From contig RSEE01000103.1 in assembly GCA_003971905.1 (NCBI GenBank), positions 2,501 through 66,500 of the forward strand: a stretch of 64,000 bases of DNA. Reading direction: 5' to 3'. Below the pieces are notes generated by a model. That model saw only the letters and a list, made by a program, of their open reading frames with translations, was not told where the DNA came from and ran no database searches. The position numbers were made by a program, and so were the translations under genes. Position 1 is the first letter of the stretch; every line of letters starts with the position of its first letter. The stretch comes from Moniliella sp. 'wahieum' (lineage: Eukaryota > Basidiomycota > Moniliellomycetes > Moniliellales > Moniliellaceae). Positions 22,472 to 34,436 of the stretch are shown piece by piece.

Positions 22472-23395
22472 GGTGGGCAGAGGTAAAGAAGCGCACCCAA
22501 GCCGAGGTGCGAGGTGGTGGGCAGTGGCGATGGAGTTGGACGTGGCGCCGCCTGGAACGAATCGGGACCTGCCTTCCGCCCGCTCGCTCCTCCGGCTTGC
22601 CTGAGGCCGTACCCGCGGCGCCGGCCCACACCCGCCCCCATTCCGCCCGGCGGAATGCAGCCAGCGCACCAGCACGCAGCCGAACGCCCCTCGAGCCCGC
22701 TGTGAAAGAGTACCCTGCCTACCCCCCTACCACACCTACCAACCTACCCAGCCTACCGCCCTCCCGCCCTGCTGGCTGCTGCGTCCCCCCCATTCTCCCT
22801 GGATTCGATCCGTGCCCCACCGCGCCCAGCTCGTACAGTACGTCTATCAGAAAAGGTGGCAGGTACGACGCGCTGGCCCGAGGAGCTCGGTGGCGCCGGA
22901 AATCATCAGCACACGTTGGGGTGGCATGTGTTGTAGGAGTACCCGCCGGCCAAACAACCCGTCGAGGAATCTGGATTTGGATATAGGAAAGGGGAGGCGC
23001 CGATAGGGCTCGTGGTGCGGGCGCTCAGGTCCAGGACTGGTCTGCTGATGCATATACCAAAGCGTTTCAAGCCGGTAGAGGAGGAGGGGAGCAGGAGGAG
23101 GGAGCCGAGCAGAGCCGGCTCACTGCCGCGGCACTGGAATCAAGAATCCAACCCCAGTGGCTTGAATGGATGGATGGATGGATAAATGGATAGATGGATA
23201 GAAGGATATAGGGAATTCCAAAGCAAAAGCAGGGTGTCGTGATATTTCCAAAAAGGGCATCGTGAGGTAAAGAGAACGAAGGGGTCATCGATCATCGCCA
23301 GCAGAACGACGTCCCAGGGCCAGGAACCAGGACCGTCGTCGGGAGCCAAGCAGATCGGGCAAAAACCAAGAAAGAAAAGCGCAAAAGGGAGAGGG
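22472..23395. other. Spacer upstream of PEX19, with a GGAT microsatellite
   Basis: This contains the PEX19 promoter on its left. A run of ATGG/ATAG tetranucleotides (repeated GGATGGATGGAT) lies at 23164-23212. ATCGATCATC lies at 23287. Confidence 0.55.
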
Positions 23396-25181
23396 TTAGA
23401 AATGCGCACAAGTCGCACGTCGCAGGGCGCGAAGGCGCCAGCGCTCAGCTGTCATGCAGGCGCTAGGACAAAGCGGAGGCAGCGGTCGTTTCGTCCAACT
23501 CGTATGCAGGGGGGAGGTCGTCCCCGCTGTCGGGGCGGGCAGAGGGGGAGGCAGCCAACGGAGTGGTGCCAGACAAGGAGGGAGTGCGAGGGGCAGGGGA
23601 AGAGAGCGAGATGGAGAGGCGGGGGGTGGATAGCGTGGGCATGGCCGTATGACGGCGTGGGGGTCAAGGAAACGCCTGGAAGAGAGCCCAGGCTTCGGCT
23701 TGCACCCAATGACCACCTAGGGCGGGGTGGCGCAAGTAGATCATTGTTACTTGCCTCGGTGGGGGGTATGAAGCGCTCCAACGGTACTGGCTCTTGTTTC
23801 TGCACGTCAGGACACTGGACGGGGACGGAAGCACGGCGTGGGCCCAATCCAAATGACCAATTGGGCCAACGACGATCTTGCCTGACCAAGGGGGAAGCGG
23901 GGGCGAAAAGTGGGTTGCTTGCGAGAAGGAAGAGGCGACGACCCGTCCGTGCGGCACCAGAAACAGCACCAGAAACGGGCGAACGCCGGTCCGAGTGCCA
24001 AGACACACTAAGGGGGAAACCGACTGCTCACCAGGGCTGAGGCGGGGCTCACCTACGCCGATGGACGTGGCACTGAGACTCAAGCGGGAGGGTTGCGCTC
24101 GTCCGAATCGGGGTCCACTGAGAAGGACATGCGAGTAGCCGAATCAGTAGGCGTGAGGGGGGCTCGGGTGGTTGGACTGACGCTGCGACGGGGAGCTGTA
24201 GTTTGGGTGGGTTCCCTTCGATGCACACGCCTCTCGTACCCCCCCACTCGGTCCACTCTCCCAGAAGCGGGTCCACCTCTTCTTGTTCAGGGGCCAGGTT
24301 GTAGCTGGCTGGGTAGGCATAGGGGAGCACCGAGAGCGAGTGGAGAAGCCAAGCCGTGCTTGCTTCCGCTCGCAGTGGGGTCGTTTGGATCGTGGTGTTC
24401 GGCCGCAAGACGGAACAATTGAATCTCTCTCGGCCCCACCGAGCCGTCCAGCGCATCCTGCATCTGATAACGTCGTTACAGCCGGGCGCGGTGGAACGAG
24501 ACCTGTGGCGCCGTGCGGGGCAGGACGCCGGTAGACCAGAGGCTCACTGCCCGCTCTTCGTGTCACTCCGCGTGGGGGAGCGGGTTGAGGGGATGGGGAA
24601 GAGCAAGGGGTGAGAACAGGAGAGAGCGAAGCCGGGGATGAGACGGAGCCAGCAAAAGCGGGAGAAGTAAGAGAAGGAGTAGAGATAGGAGACAGTGCGG
24701 GGGAGAGGAATTGCCGCTCGTTTCCGGCTCCTGGTTCGTTGGTGTGGGGTTCTGTTGGATTGGTAGGGCTCGAAGCGGCTGGGGCCGAATTACCCCGGCG
24801 ACGGCGCGCCAGACGTGGTGTCCACTTGGCGGCCGTGAACAACTTGGCTGGCGCCTTTGTGCGCGGACGACTGGACGGCGAGAGGGGGGCACTGTGGTGT
24901 TGCGTGTTATGATCGTGGGCAGCGTGCCTGTTATCCTGACAGCAGGCTCCGAAGTGGGAGAGGTGGCCAGACTGTGGGTTGGGATGGATTTGGGGCGGGA
25001 TGGGGAAGGGGGTGGGGAGCTGAGGGAAAGCTCGGGATACTTGGTGGTGGCCGGGGCGGTTGGGGGCAGCGGTGGGCGAGTGGGTGGCGGCCAGGCTGGT
25101 GTGTTCGGGCACGCTGGGCAGGCGGGCAGTGCGCCGACGCGCCTTCTCCCGCACGTTGAGGGCGGATGGGATGGAGGGCAT
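23396..25181 (-). CDS. Unrecognised proline/serine-rich protein
   Basis: Not recognised. From the ATG at 25181 the minus strand reads MPSIPSALNVREKARRR, then a proline/serine/threonine-rich region with repeated SP motifs (24550-24720). A more ordinary stretch follows (24330-24460, containing DALDGSVGPRE and LFRLAAEHH in one frame), then EQEEVDPLLGEWTEWGG (24250-24310) in another. Frames change repeatedly, so the end is uncertain: stops at 24144, 24049 or 23396 are all possible. Codon bias and uninterrupted coding-like composition support a real gene, but the exact structure does not follow from the sequence. It is transcribed in the same direction as PEX19, upstream of it. Confidence 0.4.
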
Positions 25182-26035
25182 GGCGGGCAAGGCGGGCAAG
25201 AAGGCATGGCCAGCAGGGAGACGACCCGCTGGAGAGGGTGGGTGGGTGGTGTGGCCCGAGGGACGGGGTGGTGTGGTGGTGGTGGAGGGGGTCAGCCAGG
25301 AATCATTCTGAATGTCGATCGAAGGCGAGCGGACGAGCCAGGGAGGGTTATGCGTTCGTTACTTTGGTTGGCAAATGCGGGGGCCGCCAGTGGCGCGCCA
25401 GCCACGCACGGCGCCAGTCTCGCTCTGCGCCACCCCCCGGAGCAGCCGCACTGGCCGCCTGCGGCGGGAGCGCGCAGGAGGAGGACAGCGGTCGATGGCG
25501 GCATGGAGGCAGTCTCTGTCCCTGTTAGCCACCTAGCTCGAGGCGGCAAGTGGCGTGCCGAGATCAGGCACCATAGGCTGATAGCCAGTGCCTCGTCCTC
25601 GACTTGCAAGGTGCAGTACCCTCCTCTAGCACGGTGCTGCTCGTTGGCTGCCGTTCTTGTCGGCGAACGAGCGTAAGCATAAGCATCCTCCGGCCTCCCT
25701 CTCCTCCCTCCAATGCCCCGGCCAGCCTCCAACGTCTCGCCGTGTGTAAAAGCTTCCAACGGCAACAACGCTACAAACGATACTCGATACGCATGCACCA
25801 TGTACCTATGAGCTAGACGTACAGATATGGAGATGGGCCAAGAACGCAGCCGGTTGCGGCCTGTGCGGCAGTGCGTAGCCGCACCAGGCCGCACCAGGCC
25901 GCACACATCGAAGGATAGACGGGGGCCGGTTTAATTAGACACAAAAAAGTATACATAGTGCCTAACGGATGCGCTGGGCGGTACGGATAAGCCCTGTCCA
26001 TATCGAGTATCGCCTTCAAGCATGACTTCACGCGT

Positions 26036-26120
26036 CACGCGTCAATTCGAGCTTCAAGCTTCAGGCTTCAGGCTTCAAGCTGGCCTCAAGCTGGCTTCAA
26101 GCCTCAAGCTTCAAGCCCTT
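26036..26120. repeat. Imperfect CTTCAAGCT tandem repeats
   Basis: Variants of CTTCAAGCT, CTTCAGGCT and CCTCAAGCT follow each other about nine times. A short related block (GCGTCAAGCTAAGCGTCAAG) lies at 27148-27175, and AAGGCTC repeats close the PRP38 region at 38313-38340. Confidence 0.8.
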
Positions 26121-26794
26121 CCAGCTACCGGCTACCAACTCTGGCGCCACCTTTCCCAGCATATACATAACGCGCAAGTTAAGTTACTATTGTTACCTAG
26201 TTACTATACAGGTCCTAGTTGCTAGTTAAATGTTGCGCGCGTGACACCTAACAGGGTAACCCCAGTAACCGGTAACCCGGTAACCGGGGGACCTAAGGCC
26301 TAAGGCCAAATCCCCACACAAAGCTTAACTGCCTCTCCCGTTACAAACAACAACGGTTTTTGTGGGTAACGCGTAGCGCATACAAGGCCCAAGGCCTAAC
26401 CGGCGTAATCGACGGAGAATCAACGAATTGCTCCTCGATCAATAGGATCCTTCGATCATCGATCTCTCTCAGCCACGAACGGCAAACCCGATAGGCGCTA
26501 TAGGCGCTACAATAGCCAAGAGCATGTCTCCGTTGCCGATTGGCTCCTCAGCGAGCGCAGCGACCATCAGGCCTGATCGATCATCGATAATCAGCTACCG
26601 CCCAACGCTGCCCGTCTTCTCATTGGGAGCCTTAAGCTTTTTAAGTTTGCCCATGAGATCATGAGATCCACTCTGAGTGGGTTGTATTTTAACTAGCTTA
26701 ACACTAACGCTTAACGGTTGGAGCGTAGTGCTATAGGCCTTAGGGCCTTTGGGTTCTCCTGCGCAAACCCTCCCTCAGTACTCAGTTGTCAATT

Positions 26795-26962
26795 GATCGG
26801 TGACCGGTGATGCTCGCCTAACCGGCAGGAGAGTATAACCCCCTTGCTCGCTCCATCTTCCTCCTCCTCATCTCGATCATCCTGCTGTCTCCTTTCCCGT
26901 CAGATGTTGGCTGAAGACTTGTGGCTCTGCACCCATTGAAACTTGAAGTCGCACTCTAGCAG
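26795..26962 (+). repeat. Dispersed repeat, copy A (left of the OPT gene)
   Basis: This shares a series of blocks in the same order with 32790-33003. Pairs include GATCGGTGAC in both, TTGCTCGCTCCATC against CTGCTCGCTTCATC, and CTGTCTCCTTTCCC against CTGTCTCCTTCCC. GCTGAAGACTTGTGGC matches GCTTGAAGACTTGCGGC, and TCGCACTCTAGCA matches TTGCACTCTAGCA. Both copies are in direct orientation, about 6 kb apart, and diverged. Confidence 0.7.
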
Positions 26963-27694
26963 TAGAAACGCATGTAACACATGTTCTAAGGCCCAAAAAG
27001 ATATGGAAAAAGTTAGTGTGGAGCAGGTGCCCCCCCTCACTCGACGGAACAAAGGCAACCCAGGGCACCCCCGGAACAAACCAGAGGGTGTGGCATGTGG
27101 TGGAGGAAGAGGCAGGGAGTTCAAGCGTCAATATCAATATTCAATAAGCGTCAAGCTAAGCGTCAAGCTTCAAGTTGAAGTATCGTTTCATTGAATATGG
27201 AATGGGAGCCTCAGATTCAGCTTTCATTGGCGCAGAAGGGAGGGAGGCGCGTGGAGATAAACATGCGGTGTCCATGTCCATAAGTGGGAAAGCAAATCAA
27301 ACAAACCCTAGGAGGAAAATGCCTGAGATCAAAAGAGAGGACAACTGTGCTCCCCTCAGGGCCTCGATCAGACCCAGGAACGTATAATGTTCATGCAGCC
27401 AGGGGAGGGCCAGGGGACAAAGGAACTTGAAGAAGGACAACAAAGAGGAAATGATAGAGATCGAGAGCTAGTGGTTGAGGGGGGAAAAGGGACGAAAGGG
27501 GATGACATGGACATGGATAGTGGATTATATAAGAAGCTGTATGGCAGGCAGCTGTGAAACAACGCACATACAGCCGTGCCCGTACCAGCCAGCTAGCTGC
27601 CTTGCCAGCGCAATTCTCTGGGATCAACATTGAGTTCAACAATCAAACCAAATCTCCAACCAATCTGCCTATTGGCGAAGGACATCAGTTGCTC

Positions 27695-30674
27695 TTAGCC
27701 GGAGTCCAAGGCAACGGTAACCATTGTCCGTTGGGCGCCGGTGCCAGGCGTTGAAATGGGCTTGAGCGTCAGGCTGATGGGAAATTCGCTTGTACCACAG
27801 CGTCCCAGCACCAGCGACTTGATCTTGATATCCTTGGCGCGTACTGCCTTCGATAGTGTTGGGGCCCACTTGAGCGTCTTGACAGGAGCACCAAACGACT
27901 CATGGGCATGCTCGGGCCCAATGCTGATCAGAAAGTAGCTGATCACTGTTGCGGTCGTCAAGGCAGCAGAGGTGAGATAGTTGAAACTAGAAGAGAGAAG
28001 GACAGAAACAGATTAGTACTTTTTAGGCGGCCAATGAGAGAGAAGGAAAACAAAGCAAAAGGGGGCGTACCTCATCCACCAGTTCTGGTACTTGCGCCGC
28101 AGCGAGAATTGAAAGATAGCGCCGTGAGGAACCAACTGGTAAATGAGATGGGTAGCCAGCCCGGCAACGTTTGAGCCGAGTTGAACATGATCGGCCAATT
28201 CACCAATTCCCATCGAAAGCCCGAAACCGACAGACGACGAACCGGAACAAAGCGGTGCAACAGGTAACCTGGGAAGGGCGCCAAAAAGCCAATTAGGAAG
28301 AACCAGTTGATCCATCGATAAACTGAGTCCTTGTCTAGGCCAAACACACGTTTCGATCCTAGCATCCCCCAAACCAGCCTTTGGAAGGTGGATTGGAAAT
28401 TGTACCCTAAGTCCTTGCCGACACAGGGGGCATGGCAGCCTGGACAAAGGACGTGCTCACCTCGGCCAAAAGATGGCGATAAATACAAGTCTGGGGGACA
28501 CTTGAAGTACAGTCCCAACTTGAATTGAGAGAGGATTGTCAGCGCTTGGTCCACCGCGGTGATGCTGAAATCGGAGAGAAGCCAAGGAAGTGCCTTGCCG
28601 GAACAATGTAGCGCCCATCAGTTGCAAAAAGTCAATTGGCTCGCACAGAATCGCCGAAAGCGCAAAGAGAGCGCCCATGGGAAGGACATAGAAGGCAGAG
28701 AACAGGATGCACACAATAAATGCCCAGACGGCAAAGCCCGTGTCATAACCCCTCACAGCTCCCAATCCTAACCCAACAGAGAGGAAAGTGGCGATCCACC
28801 ATAGTAAGGGATCTGGGGGTAGCGAGGGTGGCCTGAGCATGAACGTCTGGCTCCTCCTCTTTTGGCGTACGTAGGTCTTGCAGTATTTGTCTTGCGTAAA
28901 ACAAAACAAAGTGAACCACCGCCGCCACGGCCAAGGCCATCCCGCTCCCATAGCTTACTGCAAGGGATGGAGTAAAGTAGGTTTGCTGTAAGATTCGTAC
29001 GCCTCTTCATTCAGTGTGATGGGTCCCCTTATGCAAGACCGGGGCAATGTGCGTTTCGTTGAACGACCCGGCAAACCGTCCATGGAAGACAACTAGCCAG
29101 GGTATACCATCCCTGTTGGGCACCCGTGCATACATATGCCCCGCCAATGATGCAGATGAACAGAAGGTAACCGCAAATCGTGTTGACCTGCGCCCAGAAG
29201 GGAACACGAGCGGACTGATGAATCAAGACGAGAGAAGAGTTAGCATCTCGTCCCTGAAAAGAGTGTTTATTATACATAGGAAAGGAAGAAAGACTAACCT
29301 TGACAAGGCGGCAGTAATGGTAGACCAGTCAAACGCCATAAATGGAGAGCCATGCCCCCCATACCACCAACATGAGGTTGACAGTAAAATTTGCTTGGCG
29401 CACCAGGCGATCCAGCTAAACTGGGCAAAACAGTCATCAAGTACCCTGGCACACCCACGCCCATAGGACGCAAATCCAAACACACCCCAAAACACCGCCC
29501 GTCGGCTCCAATGGGTCTCGTTGGTGCGATGTAGGGCGCCAAGCAGCGCACTCGTCTCGAGGATGAGGCCAGATCATGCGGCCAGGAATAACCAATGCTC
29601 GTAGCCCAAGCCGGCCATGCTCATCCCATGAGAGTGGAGGAGAGGAATCATCACGGCTACCCGTACCTACGGCCCCGATACCCCTACCATGCCTCTGCAT
29701 GAATCCCATTAGTTCCACAGGCCAAGCCGGGCCTGGGCCCATAAACGCCATAATGCATATCAGTGCATGCTCCTTAATGTTAAAAGGGCCCGGATTGATG
29801 AACCAAGCCAGGGGCCAGTGGGATGGTAGGGAATCCAGGCCATAAGCAAGCCGATCGGCCAACAGACAATCTGCGCAAGTACCCCCGAGGGTGACCAAGC
29901 GTGTGTTCCACCCCCAGTTGAAGAAAGAACAAAACAAAACCGCAAACCCATTGGCGGCCCCGAGACCCAGCAGCCAGGCACGCAGGGTATTGACTGGCAT
30001 GGTAATGTCATCGCCTGATGGCACACTTGCTCGGACCGAAGCCGGGGCGCGAAACGCGAGGGGGGGGGTATCTGAGTCTGCCGAGTCTTCTGGGGTGCTG
30101 CCGTGATCATCAAAGATTTCTTGTGAGGGCGGCTGCTCGGGAAGTTCGGCGAGGGAAACGGCGTCATCTTCCTCATCGCGCCCGCCAATTAGGGCGCGAT
30201 CGGTCATAACGGACCCGGGAAATGTGCTGGGGTGTTTGGAGGGGTATTGTGAGGAAGAGGAGGGGCTGAAGGGTGTTTGTGGGTCGAGGCCGGTCAGGTT
30301 CATCTCATACTTTTCGGTCATGCCGGGCAGAAAGCCGGTCCCCTCGTCGCCGTCATCGGAGGGGGGGATGGAGGCGGAGGAGTCGATTGGGGGAGCTGTG
30401 TGGAAACGCCACGCATGGGCATGGCAAACGGGTTGGTTCTGGCCGTCGTCCGGCTGGCCAGGGAGGCGGGCAGGGTGGATGCGCCGTGGCTGGCGACCGG
30501 GTGCGCATCGGCCGGGCGCCAGTCTGTGGAGGGAGGGGCAGGCAGGGGATCGATGGCGTCCGGGGCCATGGCCATGGGGGAGCCGAGGGGGGGCAGCGCC
30601 GACAGGATGGTGGAGGAGAGGGGTGGGGGGCTGAGCGGAGGGTGCAGGCTATAAGCAAGGGGCGGGAGGGGCAT
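27695..30674 (-). CDS. OPT-family oligopeptide transporter, multi-exon
   Basis: A plasma-membrane proton-coupled oligopeptide transporter of the OPT/ISP4 type. Family landmarks appear in order on the minus strand: DITMPVNTLRAWLLGL (about 29990) and the signature NPGPFNIKEHALICIMA (about 29770). These are followed by a stretch ending FSWIAWCAKQ with MAFDWSTI (29330-29420) and VPFWAQVNTICGYLL (29165-29200). Next come WWIATFLSVGLGLGAV (28745-28800), LSQFKLGLYFKCPP (28490-28530), RWINWFFLIGFLAPFPGYLL (28260-28320) and the RRKYQNWWMRY region (28080-28110). Several introns separate these blocks, with the GT after NWWMR as one clear donor. The last exon (27695-27961) has an unusual tail without the WWGN motif common in fungal OPTs. 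The N-terminus may start at 30674 with a long proline-rich cytosolic tail (frame change near 30340) or at 30321. Exon borders were not resolved. Confidence 0.85.
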
Positions 30675-32789
30675 GCGAGCACCAGGGGTTACACTGGCGC
30701 CGTGGGGCTGCGTCGCTGTGCCGGTGCTGCGGCAGCAGGGGACGGATGGCCAGTGCGAGCGGCGCGAGCTCTACGTATGAATATACGCGCTGCTCTGCGT
30801 TTCGCCAGGGCCGAGCCAGGCTGCGGCGCCTCGCCAGTGCCGCAGCACACCGCGCCAGACAGTGGCGCCGCGCCCGCGCCTCGCCCCACCCCCCACCCGC
30901 CCGGACTTCCGGCGCACACGGCGCTGGGGCCTCCCCGGGCGGCGTGCTGCTTGCCGCGGCAGGTGCGCCCGGTGCGGGCGGCAGGCGGAGTCAAGCGGAG
31001 ACAGGCCCAGTGGCGGCGCGGGGGACAGCCGCCGCAGCACGTCGCTGGTGTCGCATGGCGCACATATACCACACGCCCCTGCGCCTCTTCTGATTGGGCC
31101 CACGTACAGATTTTTTGTCGCCCACAGCGCCTCGCCGCTTCTCTTGCGTCTGCTGCCCATATAGAAACACCCTCTCGTTCCGAGTCGATCCATCCTCCCA
31201 ACCCACACTACATCATATAGCAGCGCTCAGCACCAGCCCCCCCCCCCCTGTTGGCATATACGTATGCTGCCCTCCCAGAAGCGAGAAGGATCACATCGAT
31301 CAAGCAAGATCATTTTGGTGGATCATATATAGTGCAACCTACCATGTATTCTGCGGGCGACTCAATCAGTTTTCTAATTGGGTTTGCACAGCCAAGCACT
31401 TGCCGGATATAAGTGAGCCACAGATGTGCGCAGCGCTTCTTTGTCCCACAGCCTATTACGCGCTGTAACATGTAACCGACTGTACGTGATAAGATGTAAG
31501 AAGACACATCCGTAAATTACGGAGTATGTACTGACAACCTTGACCGTTGAAAACCCACCATTGGGAAGAGTGTAAGACCACAGGAACCCAAGGGGTTGTG
31601 CGATGAGCCTCTGGAAATGTAGAGCAATGCAATCGCTGGTGGTTTCAGAGGTCAAATAAGGGGCAAAGGGTGATAGGGCGCCTTCGCCTATCTACGGGTC
31701 CACGGGTCCCAACAAAGAGCGATCCCATGGCACTCATCGATCATCCCCGTTGCACAATAGACATATGTCAAGCAGAAGCAACGGCCCACACACACAGATC
31801 CAAAACAAACAAACTTTTCAGCTGGATAATATAATACCGTTCAGGACAGACGTGCTATATAATACTGGCGTCCCAGCCTCAGTGAGATAAACATCATGAT
31901 GAGACTTGGAGTCCTGATGGTCCTCGAGGGTGATGCAATCGCACTGGTGGTGGTGGTGTGGCAACCAGAATGCCTACAGAGGAACATCAAGCAGCGAGTC
32001 GCCATCAGGGGCTAAGCTGCGGGGCAAGGAGGGAAACAGGAGAGGGGAAACAGCGGAACTCCTAGGCCTGAGGAGGAGCTGAAGGGACATTGGCCAAATC
32101 ACGAGCCACTTAGCTCAACCATCAGTGAGGTGTTTGAGAAAAAATCGCCAGAACGGAGCTTGACGTGGTGGCGCGTCCTCTGCGTTTGTCTTTCTCTCTT
32201 CCCCACGTTTGTTATAAGGGAACACGGGCTAGCGATCCAGCAAAGAGTCTACTCTCTTCCAAGTCCCAAAAGAGGCGAGCATCTGCCGGTCAGAGCCAAC
32301 AGAGCCCCCAAGAAATCATCCCTTTCTTTTCCCTTCTGCTCCCAAAAAGGCGTTGACTCACACTCACCGAAGGAAATGCAGGGACGTTCCAAGCCCCCCG
32401 AAAGAAGGAGGAGCGTTCCAAGCCTTCAGTCCTCGCTCCCAGTTTGAGGAGGCGCACAGATAATAGGGTGCTGACGCCGATGCAATAACCTCCGAAGAGA
32501 AGAAAAGGCATCTTCCTCTCCACGGCATTTTCCTGTATGGAATGGAGAAATGTGCGCAGCACGATTAAGCATTGGTACGTGTCACTGCGGTCAGATTCAC
32601 CTAAGCAACTCATCTACTCTGTGGAGTCTATCTAACAAACGGAACATATTCCCATCAATACACGATGTGTGCAACCAAAAAGTCCATTTCGTACAGCCGA
32701 GAGGTGGTACCCAGGCGAGCTTCTGAATCCCTGATTTGATCTTCCATCTGTTAGAGGGTAGTGCCACGGTTCCCCTACACGACCCTCAG

Positions 32790-33003
32790 TGGATCGGTGA
32801 CGCTTGCTTAGCCCGACGGAAGAGTTCCGCTCGCAGGCCGCGCACTCCCTGCTCGCTTCATCTCTCTTCTCTCTCTCCTGTCTCCTTCCCTTCAGACGTT
32901 GCTTGAAGACTTGCGGCCCACCACTTTGCCTTCACGCCTTGTCTGAAGGCTGCTTTGCAGCTGATCCGTAGGTCGCGAGTGCTCCCAAGTTGCACTCTAG
33001 CAC
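32790..33003 (+). repeat. Dispersed repeat, copy B (right of the OPT gene)
   Basis: Partner of copy A, in the same orientation. It includes GATCGGTGACGCTTGC, CTGTCTCCTTCCCTTCAG, GCTTGAAGACTTGCGGC and TTGCACTCTAGCA. It has about 45 extra bases between the last two blocks compared with copy A. Confidence 0.7.
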
Positions 33004-34246
33004 CTTCTTCAATTATTTGGGCTTTGGTCTTCCTGAATGCAAATGACGTCTAAGCTGAGCCTCTGAATCTGGACGTCGGTTCCCTTATCTATAAGCGATC
33101 GTTTTTGTTGTGAGATTCTCCCCTCATCCCTTTTTTCGTTGCTGTCTGTTCCCGGGCCTAATTAAGTGTTGGGATCTTTCCTTACTTGCTCTATGCTGCT
33201 TTCAGTTGGAGACACTGATACTGACATGGATTCCGTTCACCTTTCTTCATATGGTTGTCTATCCCTTGTAGATTCTGCCTGTATTACGGCCCTACTTAAT
33301 CCATCATCCTTTCTCCGTAGTGGCGGTCATTTCATCTTTTCCTTCGTCTTCTCCGGCCAAATTCTGTCTCTTCTTCTCGACTTTCTCGTCCTTGTACGAC
33401 ATCCATATTCTTGACCCACCAGGTACTCCTGTGCCACTGTTCATTTACCAGCAGTCCCCTTTCGATCTGTTTCCAGCGACCACACACGCCTTTTGCTCTT
33501 TCCATATCCTTTCAGCCGGGCATCCATTGCCGTATCGATCTCCAGCTTTCAGTCTTTCTTCTTTAATTCCGCAGCGAGATCCTACAAGAGTTATTGAGCT
33601 GTTCTGTCAGAGAGGACCTGTCGTGTCCTCTGTTTCCCTGCGGCAGCCTTCCTGCCAAATCTTCAGGACCACGGACTATAAGCACGCTACTAGCAGTTCT
33701 GCCTGTCCCGGTGCATACACACACCCTTGCCACGTGAGCCGACGCCTCAATTAAATGGCCTCGCATCGTCTCTAGCGCCGTTCGGATCTGCCGGTTGTGT
33801 CTGTGCTGGACCAACCGTGAGAGAACTGACCTCCTCCACGGGAAAGCACCCCTAAACTACGGGTCAGGCTCCAGTTCGCGGCCCGCCCATGAAATATACC
33901 CACCTTCACCTCCTATGGTCCACCGGTTTGCGCCTTCACCTCCCATCTTTGACGATCCATGGGCTCTCCACATTTTCGTCAATCCGTACGACACGGGCAA
34001 CTCAGTCTGTACTCATCCTCCTCCTCCTAGCTGCTCCGTGCTTGGATTCCCCGAATTCAACAACCTGTTTTCAGGCCCAGGCCTGACTACTCACAGTAAC
34101 TCTGTGGGAGGCGAGCAAGGCAAAGGGGATGGTGTGGATGCAATGAGGGGAAGGCAGCCCGGAGGCGCAACAGGAGGGGCGGAACAGAGGCGGAACGGGG
34201 CCGCCTCGCACAAACTCATAGTGACCCGAGTGACTGGGGAGACTAG

Positions 34247-34270
34247 TCACATGTGAGTCACGTGGGTCAC
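34247..34270. promoter_or_regulatory. Tandem palindromic E-box-like sites upstream of the F-box gene
   Basis: TCACATGTGA, a perfect 10-base palindrome, is followed directly by GTCACGTGGGTCAC. Such CAYGTG cores are bHLH-type binding sites in fungi in general. Which factor binds here is unknown. Confidence 0.4.
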
Positions 34271-34436
34271 AGTGGCTACGGACTAGTGCCTCCTTTGAGC
34301 CGATGACGTCACCGTCGCGCGCTTATCCTTGTTGAATGGGCTCGGCTCAACCCTTGGAATTGACCACCTTGACCCTTGAGCTTGACCAAGCTTGGGCGGT
34401 GAGCATCCCAGTAACCACCAACATATCCCCCGTGAC

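Larger units (their letters stand above)
25208..27690. other. Gene-poor spacer, lower GC from about 25.8 kb
   Basis: No gene recognised. From about 25.8 kb the composition becomes less GC-rich. It contains the repeat blocks listed separately and a CCGCACCAGG tandem (25884-25908). Two more motif sites (ATCGATCATC at 26576 and a near copy at 26452) lie here. Confidence 0.5.
30675..34335. other. 3.7 kb without a recognisable gene
   Basis: No supported protein gene. Small open frames at 32130-32447, 33166-33754 and 33795-34256 show no family features. Contains copy B of the dispersed repeat and ATCGATCATC at 31736. The last 300 bases before the F-box gene contain a dense cluster of GTCAC/GTGAC words. 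Confidence 0.5.

Noticed and set aside
23402..24040. 212-codon plus-strand open frame
   Set aside because: Its composition (Arg/Gly-rich) is the mirror of the minus-strand proline/serine-rich coding sequence, so it is probably a shadow.
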